This document shows, piece by piece, positions 57,749-64,000 of a stretch of DNA of 64,000 nt. The position numbers and the translations under genes are program-made. Location of the stretch: positions 434,001 to 498,000 of the forward strand of contig NZ_JPVZ01000002.1 in the NCBI RefSeq assembly GCF_001662875.1, in the 5' to 3' direction. The notes under the pieces are model-generated. The model was given only the letters and a program-made list of their open reading frames with translations. It was not told where the DNA came from and made no database searches. Each line of letters opens with the position of its first letter. Within the stretch, counting starts at the first letter, position 1. The DNA comes from Thalassospira tepidiphila MCCC 1A03514. Its GTDB lineage: Bacteria > Pseudomonadota > Alphaproteobacteria > Rhodospirillales > Thalassospiraceae.

Positions 57749-57897
57749 GTCGACAGCAAGGGGATAGGTTCCCATGCTCAGGTAGTGGGCGAGGCGGAGG
57801 ACGTTTTCTCCATCCTAATTGGCGCCATTATCGAAGCCTGCCAGGACTGGGTCTAGTTGAATGCGCTCAACTTGGCCAGCCCCACATATAGGCGTTA
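57749..57897 (+). pseudogene. Decayed duplicate of the gyrB 3' end
   Basis: In frame this reads QVVGEAEDVFSILIGAIIEA, then a stop (TAG at 57854), then NALNLAS. It aligns with the true C-terminus, where [20 protein letters not shown] is followed by VVEP and later NALKVAN, with a four-residue deletion. It is followed by a terminator copy, so the whole 3' end was duplicated. Confidence 0.85.
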
Positions 57898-57926
57898 GCG
57901 TTATTGTAATTTAACGCCAAACTCAA

Positions 57927-57963
57927 AAAGCCGGAGATGCGGACTATCCCCATCTCCGGCTTT
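57927..57963 (+). terminator. Duplicate of the gyrB terminator
   Basis: AAAGCCGGAGATG pairs with CATCTCCGGCTTT; the same stem as at 56996 with a longer, altered loop. May now serve the aminotransferase on the minus strand. Confidence 0.85.
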
Positions 57964-58013
57964 TCTCTGGCGCTCCGCAGGCACCGGGTTAGGCGTCTAC
58001 AGCGCTTAATCTG

Positions 58014-59393
58014 TTAAAGCATCCCTTCGGACTTCGCCCACTCAAGCGCCCGGTCAAGGGCACGGCCGAGGCGGGCGTGGATTTCGCGCACATCATCCTC
58101 GGTCACGATCAGCGGCGGGCAGAGTGCCACCGTGTCATAGACATTTCGGCAAATGAGCCCTTCCTCGGCGGCAAGGGCCACGACCTTGGCGGCAACCGTG
58201 CCGGGTTTGCCAAACGGCTGTTTGGTTTTCTTGTCTGCCATCTCAAGGCCGGCAATCAGGCCAACACCGCGAATTTCACCGATCAACGGATGATCGGCAA
58301 AGGCGCGCAAGCCATCCTGGAACATCGGCTCCAGACGTTTGGCATTTCCCATCAAATCGCGTTCTTCGATGATATTGAGGTTTTCCAGACCAACCGCACA
58401 GGCAACCGGATGTCCGGTGCCGGTGAAGCCGTGGCCGAAATTGCCAAGTTTGGCGGTGTTGTCGGCAATGGCGTTATAGACCTTGTCATTCACCACAATC
58501 GCCGCAAGCGGCATGTAGGATGAGGTCAGCTGTTTGGAAGTCACCAGAATGTCCGGCGTGAAGCCATATTTTTCACAGCCAAAACGCGCACCAGTCCGAC
58601 CGAAACCGTTAATGACCTCGTCGGAAACGACCAGAATGTCGTACTTGTGGCAGATTTCCACCACACCTGGCCAGTAGCCTTCCGGCGGCGTCATCACACC
58701 GCCCGCACCCATCACCGGTTCACCGATAAAGGCCGCAATGGTTTCCGGGCCTTCGGCGATGATGGTGTCTTCAAGTTCCTTCAAAAGGCGCGCGGTGAAT
58801 TCGGTCTCGGTCTCGCCCTCTTCGCCATAACGCCAGAAATGCGGGCAGCTCAGATGCGTCACCGGAATGGCCGGAAGGTCGAAGTCCTTCTGGTTGCCGG
58901 CAAGCCCCGTCAGCGAGCCCGAGGCAATCGTAATCCCGTGATAGGCCTTGGTGCGCGACAGGAACTTCTTCTTTTCCGGGCGACCCAAACCGTTATTAAG
59001 GAACCAGGCCATCTTGACGACGGTGTCGTTGGCTTCTGACCCGGAATTGGTAAAGAACACGCGGTTCAGGCCTTCGGGCGTCATTTCCACCAGCTTTTCG
59101 GCCAGACGGATCGACGGCTCGTGCGCCTTGTGGGCAAAGCTGTGGTAATAGGGCAGGCGTTTAAGCTGCGCATAGGCGGCATCGGCCAGACGGGTTTCGG
59201 AAAAACCGACCGCAACTGACCAAAGCCCGGCAAGACCTTCGATATATTCCTTGCCTTCGCTGTCGGTGACGCGGGCGCCATTGCCCTCGGCCATGATCAT
59301 CGGGCCCTTTTCTTCGTGCAGTCGCATATTGGTGTATGGATGCATCGAATGCGCGATGTCGGACATGTGGAGCGAATTCGGCCGATGGTTCAT
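58014..59393 (-). CDS. Class III PLP-dependent aminotransferase
   Basis: 459 aa of the omega-amino-acid/diamine aminotransferase group. PLP Lys in LVTSKQLTSSYMP, GSEANDTVVKM, SRTKAYHGITIASGSLTG, and SDEVINGFGRTG with the conserved Asp. Resembles the putrescine/taurine:pyruvate type. ATG 59393. It is divided from the amidohydrolase by about 100 bases; both are on the minus strand, so polyamine or acetylated-amine use is a reasonable inference. Confidence 0.94.
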   Translation of the reverse strand: MNHRPNSLHMSDIAHSMHPYTNMRLHEEKGPMIMAEGNGARVTDSEGKEYIEGLAGLWSVAVGFSETRLADAAYAQLKRLPYYHSFAHKAHEPSIRLAEKLVEMTPEGLNRVFFTNSGSEANDTVVKMAWFLNNGLGRPEKKKFLSRTKAYHGITIASGSLTGLAGNQKDFDLPAIPVTHLSCPHFWRYGEEGETETEFTARLLKELEDTIIAEGPETIAAFIGEPVMGAGGVMTPPEGYWPGVVEICHKYDILVVSDEVINGFGRTGARFGCEKYGFTPDILVTSKQLTSSYMPLAAIVVNDKVYNAIADNTAKLGNFGHGFTGTGHPVACAVGLENLNIIEERDLMGNAKRLEPMFQDGLRAFADHPLIGEIRGVGLIAGLEMADKKTKQPFGKPGTVAAKVVALAAEEGLICRNVYDTVALCPPLIVTEDDVREIHARLGRALDRALEWAKSEGML

Positions 59394-59495
59394 GTGAAAC
59401 TCCCGTTCTGATGATGAGGCCCTGATATGGGGCGGCCATTTTGTTCTGCAGTATATGCGGTTGCGATCAAACCCGCCATTGGTGGCTGATGCGGG

Positions 59496-60542
59496 TCAGT
59501 TTCTCTCAAGTGCGGGTATTTTTGCGCCCAGATAACCCGAAAGAAAAGATGTCAGCGACGTGGTCAGCGATGGTGTCAGATATCCACCCTCTTGCACAAT
59601 AACCGTCGGATAGCCCGCCGCAGCAATTTTTTCACCGGCACGGCGCAGTCCGTCCCAACTGACTTTCATGCCAAGCAACGGATCATCCTCGTGGGTATCA
59701 AGCCCAAGGCTGAGAACCAGCGCACCGGGATTGAAGTCGGCAATACGGTCAAGGGCAGTATCGATTGCGGCAAGCCATGCTGCATCTGTGGTGGTGCGAG
59801 GCAGGGGCAGATTAAGGTTATATCCTTCGCCATCACCCGATCCGGTCTCATAGGCAAAGCCGGTAAAGAACGGGTAATAGTCCGTGGGGTCAGCATGGAT
59901 GGAGGCGGTCAGGACATCGTTTCGATCATAAAAGATATCCTGCGTGCCATTGCCATGATGGACATCGATATCAAATATCGCCACGCGATCATGTGCGGTG
60001 CGCAGGCGTGCGGCCGCAATCGCGGCATTGTTCAAAAGGCAATGGCCTGCTGCAATCTCGGCACTGGTGTGATGGCCCGCCGGCCGACACAGCGCATAGG
60101 CCTTGTCATCCCCCGCCAGCACGGCATCGGTTGCGGCAATGGCGCAATCGGCGGCGCGCAAGGCAGCCTGCCAGCTATGCTGGCCAATCGGCGCAGATGT
60201 ATCGCCCATATGCCAGCCCGCTTTGGCCAGAATGGTGTGCGGATAGGATGATGTTGCGGCACGCGGAAAGACGTTGGGGACGACTTCCGGGCCAGCATCG
60301 GGCTGTTTTTGCCATTCATCCCAGGCGGTTTCGAGGAACTTTAAAAACCGCTTGGTATGAACGGTCTCAAGGGCTGCCATCGGGGTGCGTCCGGGTTCGG
60401 TTACCGACAGGGAAAGCGCATCAAGACCAGCCAGCAAAAGCTTGGCGCGTTCGGCCTGTTCGGCATTGCGCTGGATCTTGCCATAGGTCAGGCGAAAGAT
60501 CGGATCATGTGTTTCGGTTTCGGGGGCATAGAAGCATTTCAT
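59496..60542 (-). CDS. Histone-deacetylase-fold amidohydrolase (acetylpolyamine type)
   Basis: 348 aa. HDAC-family zinc enzyme: CRPAGHHTSAEIAAGHCLLNN (in parts) with the His-His pair, FDIDVHHGNGTQDIFYD (zinc Asp/His), and LSLGLDTHEDDPL (second zinc Asp). YAPETETHDP at the start resembles acetylpolyamine amidohydrolases (AphA). Its start overlaps the GntR gene by four bases (ATGA), so co-regulated. Confidence 0.92.
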   Translation of the reverse strand: MKCFYAPETETHDPIFRLTYGKIQRNAEQAERAKLLLAGLDALSLSVTEPGRTPMAALETVHTKRFLKFLETAWDEWQKQPDAGPEVVPNVFPRAATSSYPHTILAKAGWHMGDTSAPIGQHSWQAALRAADCAIAATDAVLAGDDKAYALCRPAGHHTSAEIAAGHCLLNNAAIAAARLRTAHDRVAIFDIDVHHGNGTQDIFYDRNDVLTASIHADPTDYYPFFTGFAYETGSGDGEGYNLNLPLPRTTTDAAWLAAIDTALDRIADFNPGALVLSLGLDTHEDDPLLGMKVSWDGLRRAGEKIAAAGYPTVIVQEGGYLTPSLTTSLTSFLSGYLGAKIPALERN

Positions 60543-61243
60543 GTCGACGTTTTGCCTTCTTCCAGAAGGCGGAACTGATCGATCACGATGCGTTGCGCCT
60601 CCGAAATGTGGTAGCGGATGGCCGAAACGGCCTTGGTGGCATCACGTGCCCGCAGGGCTTCAAGAATCGGTTCGTGGGTTTCTGCAATGCGGGTCGGATC
60701 GTCATACAGCTGCCCGATCAGCATGATGCTGAACTCGGTTTCTATGGCGACCTGTTCGAACACCTGCAGGAATTTCGGGTTGTCACTGCCAGTACACATC
60801 AGCCGGTGAAACTGCATGTCGGCTTCGACTTGGGTGAAAATATCGGCCTCTTCGGTGGCAACCCGGTGAAGTTCGGCCACCTGTGCGCTCAGGGCTTCCT
60901 CGATCTCGTCGTTCCAGTTCTGCACCAGACGTTCGACCACGGCCGTCTCAATCGCCAGTCGCAACTCATACAGATCATTGAGCGCCTTTATCGAAACCTG
61001 ACGCACGAAAAATCCCCGGTTCGGCTCGGACCTCACCAGTCCCGAACTTTCAAGCAACCTTGCCGCTTCACGGACCGGTGCCCGGCTGACCCCCAGTTCG
61101 CGGGCGACGACCGATTCGGATAACCGCGCACCCGGTGCAAGCTTTCCGCTGACGATTGCTTTGCTCAACAACTTGGCAACCCGCTGCACGAGCCCTTCAC
61201 GATCAATCTGTTGGAAGCCGGAGGACGGCTGTGTCTGTGTCAT
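60539..61243 (-). CDS. GntR/FCD family transcriptional regulator
   Basis: 234 aa. Winged helix LSESVVARELGVSRAPVREAARLLESSGLV (in parts: VVARELGVSRAPVREA) followed by a C-terminal FCD domain with metal-type His/Asp residues (FHRLMCTGSDNP, ETHEPILEAL). ATG 61243. A perfect ATTGTCGACAAT site lies 103 bases upstream in the divergent region, fitting autoregulation and control of the aldolase/ABC genes. Confidence 0.95.
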   Translation of the reverse strand: MTQTQPSSGFQQIDREGLVQRVAKLLSKAIVSGKLAPGARLSESVVARELGVSRAPVREAARLLESSGLVRSEPNRGFFVRQVSIKALNDLYELRLAIETAVVERLVQNWNDEIEEALSAQVAELHRVATEEADIFTQVEADMQFHRLMCTGSDNPKFLQVFEQVAIETEFSIMLIGQLYDDPTRIAETHEPILEALRARDATKAVSAIRYHISEAQRIVIDQFRLLEEGKTST

Positions 61244-61345
61244 ATGTAAGCCCGCAGAAGGTGGATTTGAATTCTTTGAATTAAGCCCGCAACAGACGCC
61301 AAAGAAAGATGCATGACTCCGGTCAGTCTAGGCAACGAATTGTAG

Positions 61346-61357
61346 ATTGTCGACAAT
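61346..61357. promoter_or_regulatory. GntR/FCD-type operator
   Basis: ATTGTCGACAAT, a perfect 12-base palindrome with the TTGT-ACAA form used by FCD-type GntR regulators, midway between the regulator and the class II aldolase. Confidence 0.7.
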
Positions 61358-61431
61358 TTACTTGACTGCGCCGGGATCATCCCGCAGCCTTGAAGCAATC
61401 AAAAAAGCGACATAACGAAAGGGCGGCATTA

Positions 61432-62202
61432 ATGCGCGATGCTATGAGTGATCAATCGATATCCGAAATCCGCCGCGATCTGGCTGCGGCCTATCGGTTG
61501 ATCGCGCTCGAGGGCATGGATGACGGCATCTACACCCATATTTCCGCACGGCTCCCATCCGGACCCGGGGGTGAGCAACGCTTTCTGCTTAATCCGTTCG
61601 GCCTGCGGTTTGACGAAGTCACTGCGGCCAATCTGGTAACCGTCGATGAAACCGGTGCCGTGATTGACGACCCCTATGGTGCGGGGGTGAATGCCGCAGG
61701 TTTTACCATCCATTCGGCGGTTCATATGGCGCGTCACGATGCGGTTTGTGTGCTCCATACCCACACGGTGGCGGGTGTGGCGGTGTCATCAAATCAGGAA
61801 GGATTGCTGCCGCTCAATCAGTGGTCGGCACAGTTTTACGACCGGATTGCCTTCCACGACTACGAAGGCATTGCGCTTAATCTTGAGGAACGCGCCCGCA
61901 TCGTTGCCGATCTCGGCGACAAATCGGTGATGTTGCTGCGCAATCACGGCACGTTGCTTTTGGGTCGCTCGGTGGCCGAGGCGGTCAAGCTGGCCTTGAA
62001 CCTTGAACGGTCCTGCAAGGCGCAAGTTGCAGCGCTGGGAATGGGCCTGACGCCGGTTGTGCTGGGCCATGACGTTGCCGAGCACACCGCATCCCAATAC
62101 CAGTCGATGTACGATTCTTATGAACAAAAGGGCAAACCAGACCCGGAATGGGCCGCCCAACTGCGCCGGCTTGATGCCAGCGCCCCGGGTTACCTCGGGT
62201 AA
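61432..62202 (+). CDS. Class II aldolase/adducin family protein (second copy)
   Basis: 256 aa. Same blocks as the gene at 32827: DGIYTHISARLPS, FLLNPFGLRFDEVT, NAAGFTIHSAVHMARHDA, CVLHTHTVAG (zinc His) and LLRNHGTLLLG. ATG 61432 with AAAGGGCGG five bases upstream; the TTG at 61390 is less likely. Divergent from GntR and followed 101 bases on by an ABC binding protein, so it belongs to the same uptake-and-breakdown unit. Confidence 0.92.
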   Translation: MRDAMSDQSISEIRRDLAAAYRLIALEGMDDGIYTHISARLPSGPGGEQRFLLNPFGLRFDEVTAANLVTVDETGAVIDDPYGAGVNAAGFTIHSAVHMARHDAVCVLHTHTVAGVAVSSNQEGLLPLNQWSAQFYDRIAFHDYEGIALNLEERARIVADLGDKSVMLLRNHGTLLLGRSVAEAVKLALNLERSCKAQVAALGMGLTPVVLGHDVAEHTASQYQSMYDSYEQKGKPDPEWAAQLRRLDASAPGYLG

Positions 62203-62302
62203 CCTGTGCATCTGGGTCACGCCTGTGGCCTTCGGTTAAACAAAACGTGCGTAACACCAATAAAAACAAGAACCTAAATGCAAAACACAATCAGGGAATG
62301 CT

Positions 62303-63850
62303 ATGAAATATTTAAAGGTGACTACTTTTCTCATCGCCGCCGCCCTGGCCTCGCCAGTGGCGGCACAGGAAGCTGGCGGTCGGCTTGATATCGTTGTTCA
62401 GCCCGAACCACCGGGACTGATGCTGGGCCTCGTGCAGAATGGCCCGACCCAGCTGGTTGCAGGCGATATCTATGAAAGCCTGCTGCGCTATGACAGCGAC
62501 CTGACCCCGATGCCGAGCCTTGCCAAAAGCTGGGAAATCTCCGACGACGGTCTGACCTACACCTTCAAGCTTAATGAAGGTGTCAAATGGCATGACGGCG
62601 AAGATTTCACCGCCGATGACGTTGTCTTTTCCGCCGATGTTTTCCTGCGTGAAACCCATGCGCGTCTGCGTGCGTCGCTGGCCTATGTCAAAAGCATCAC
62701 CGCCCCGGATCCGATGACGGTTGTCTTCAAACTGAAAGAACCGTTTGGTCCGTTTATCAACGCCTTTGAAAACGGCACCATGCCGATCGTGCCCAAGCAC
62801 ATCTATGAAGGCACCGACTTTGCCAACAACCCGGCGAACGCCACCCCGATTGGCACCGGTCCGTTCAAGTTCAAGGAATGGGTCAAGGGCAGCCACATCC
62901 ACCTTGTTAAGAACGAGGACTACTATGTTGATGGCCTGCCGTATCTGGACGAAGTCTTTTACCGTGTGATCCCGGATGCTGCGGCCCGTGCGGTGGCGTT
63001 TGAAACCGGCGAGGTTGATGTTCTGCCGGGCGGTTCGGTTGAAAACTGGGATATCCCGCGTCTGGCCGAAATGGATGGTGTTTGTGTCACCGAAAAGGGC
63101 TGGGAATTCCTCGCACCGCTGGCATGGATGTGGCTTAACAACCGCGAAGGTCCGACCGCCAACGAGAAGTTCCGTCAGGCTGTCATGTACGCCATGGATC
63201 GTGAATTCATGCGCGACGTGGTTTGGAACGGCTTTGGTAAAGTTGCGACCGGTCCGATTGCGTCGAGCACCAATTTCTATTCCGATGACGTGACCATTTA
63301 TGATCACAACCCGGACAAGGCCAAGGAACTTCTGGCCGAGATGGGCTATGACGGCGAACCTGTCCGCATCCTGCCGCTGCCATATGGTGAAACCTGGCAA
63401 CGCTGGGCCGAGGCCGTCCGTCAGAATCTCAGCGAAGTTGGCATCAATGCCGAAATCGACAGCTCTGATGTCGCTGGGTGGAACGAAAAAACCTCCCAGT
63501 GGGATTACGACATGGCCTTCACCTATCTCTATCAGTACGGTGATCCGGCCCTTGGTGTTTCGCGCAACTATACCGCCGATCGCATCAAAAAAGGTAGCCC
63601 GTGGAACAACGTCGAAGGCTATGAAAACCTGGCACTCGATGAAAAATGGGCCGCTGCTGCGACGATGGTAACACCCGAAGAACGCGAAGCAGCCTATGCC
63701 GAAATCCAGAAGGAAATCGTCGATGACGTTCCGGTCGCCTGGATGCAGGAACTGACCTTCCCGACGATCTACCGTTGCAACGTCAACGATCTGGTGACCA
63801 CGGCCATCGGTATCAATGACGGTCCACGTAACGCCTGGATCAAGAAGTAA
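62303..63850 (+). CDS. ABC transporter family-5 substrate-binding protein
   Basis: 515 aa periplasmic binding protein of peptide/nickel type (SBP_bac_5). Signal peptide MKYLKVTTFLIAAALASPV with AQA cleavage near 22. DIYESLLRYDSDLTPMPSLAKSW (in parts), YTFKLNEGVKWHDGEDFTADDV (in parts) and AFETGEVDVLPGG are family blocks. Substrate is not readable; dipeptides, glutathione-like or acylated amines are options given the neighbours. The permease gene follows. Confidence 0.95.
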   Translation: MKYLKVTTFLIAAALASPVAAQEAGGRLDIVVQPEPPGLMLGLVQNGPTQLVAGDIYESLLRYDSDLTPMPSLAKSWEISDDGLTYTFKLNEGVKWHDGEDFTADDVVFSADVFLRETHARLRASLAYVKSITAPDPMTVVFKLKEPFGPFINAFENGTMPIVPKHIYEGTDFANNPANATPIGTGPFKFKEWVKGSHIHLVKNEDYYVDGLPYLDEVFYRVIPDAAARAVAFETGEVDVLPGGSVENWDIPRLAEMDGVCVTEKGWEFLAPLAWMWLNNREGPTANEKFRQAVMYAMDREFMRDVVWNGFGKVATGPIASSTNFYSDDVTIYDHNPDKAKELLAEMGYDGEPVRILPLPYGETWQRWAEAVRQNLSEVGINAEIDSSDVAGWNEKTSQWDYDMAFTYLYQYGDPALGVSRNYTADRIKKGSPWNNVEGYENLALDEKWAAAATMVTPEEREAAYAEIQKEIVDDVPVAWMQELTFPTIYRCNVNDLVTTAIGINDGPRNAWIKK

Positions 63851-63856
63851 CATTGC

Positions 63857-63881
63857 GGGCGGACCGATTGCCGGTCTGCCC
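63857..63881 (+). terminator. Hairpin after the binding-protein gene
   Basis: GGGC-G-GACCG pairs with CGGTC-T-GCCC, followed by a mixed C/T tract. Such hairpins often lower permease expression relative to the binding protein. Confidence 0.5.
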
Positions 63882-63943
63882 CCTTCTTTTCCTGATTGCC
63901 CGCGTTCAGGCGGGATTTCAAATACGGGATGCTACGGGGACCT

Positions 63944-64000
63944 ATGACCATATTCGCTGTCGTGGTGTCGCGGCTATCCAAGGCTATTTTGACCTTGTTG
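63944..64000 (+). CDS. ABC transporter permease, N-terminal start (cut by window end)
   Basis: Only 19 codons are visible: ATG 63944 with GGGGA upstream, then MTIFAVVVSRLSKAILTLL, a basic and hydrophobic start fitting the DppB-like inner-membrane permease expected after a family-5 binding protein. Confidence 0.7.
   Translation, partial: MTIFAVVVSRLSKAILTLL

Larger units (their letters stand above)
57036..58013. other. Duplication scar with AT-rich insert
   Basis: 978 bases. In order: a decayed copy of the 3' end of the class III aminotransferase (57082-57155), an AT-rich orphan ORF (57172-57735), a decayed copy of the gyrB 3' end (57749-57897) and a copy of the gyrB terminator (57927-57963). 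The true gyrB 3' end and terminator lie to the left, the true aminotransferase 3' end to the right. Confidence 0.75.

Noticed and set aside
62312-63853. Open frame of 513 codons opposite the ABC binding protein
   Set aside because: Antisense shadow; the plus-strand protein has a signal peptide and clear family blocks.

Overview
This 64 kb window reads as chromosome of a free-living, motile, aerobic alphaproteobacterium. The gene content and the pairings hsp20-DUF1150, an FzlA-like GST, the TIGR02300 acidic zinc-ribbon protein, aroA-cmk-rpsA and dnaA-dnaN-recF-gyrB suggest the Rhodospirillales, and Thalassospira is my best guess from memory (not verified by search). GC is moderately high almost throughout. 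No rRNA, CRISPR array, prophage or intact insertion sequence is seen, and there is one tRNA gene, Ala(GGC).

Layout. 0-18.4 kb is dominated by cobalamin (B12) synthesis, scattered rather than in one operon: the 3' part of cobN, then cobO and cobQ, then cobK and cbiD on the minus strand, cobA, and cobB. Between them lie a GH114-like secreted protein, an FzlA-like GST with a methyltransferase, a PstS-like binding protein, a TPR protein, two NAD(P)-binding epimerase-like proteins and a cytochrome-oxidase-assembly pair (TauE/UreH-like membrane protein and SCO). 18.4-22.7 kb has a YcgN protein and two tandem soluble PAS-PAS chemoreceptors of BdlA-like architecture, separated by a 660-base structured leader. 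22.8-32.2 kb is accessory: an MBL hydrolase, an RsbQ/KAI2-like hydrolase, the hsp20-DUF1150 heat-shock operon with a candidate RNA thermometer, a membrane/2Fe-2S/adenylate cyclase fusion, a GATase, a 271-base palindromic element, a YeeE/YedE sulfur-transport pair, methyltransferases and a small TusA-like protein. 32.8-36.7 kb is a catabolic cluster (class II aldolase, GhrA-like dehydrogenase, BetI/TetR regulator, aminotransferase).

36.7-57.0 kb is mostly housekeeping: YtoQ, tRNA-Ala, aroA, cmk, rpsA, sppA, ihfB, lapA, pyrF, an MFS exporter, a TSUP transporter, mutM, an enoyl-CoA hydratase, rpsT, then dnaA-dnaN-recF-gyrB. 57.0-58.1 kb is the oddest stretch: an AT-rich orphan membrane ORF between a decayed second copy of the aminotransferase 3' end and a decayed second copy of the gyrB 3' end with its terminator. 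58.0-64 kb is a nitrogen/carbon cluster (class III aminotransferase, deacetylase-like amidohydrolase, GntR/FCD regulator, class II aldolase, family-5 ABC binding protein and the start of its permease); a perfect GntR-type palindrome lies in the divergent promoter.

The strongest candidates for something undescribed are the duplicated gyrB/aminotransferase scar with its AT-rich cargo, the 271-base nested-palindrome element, the haem/redox-style cyclase fusion, and the structured leader between the two chemoreceptors.
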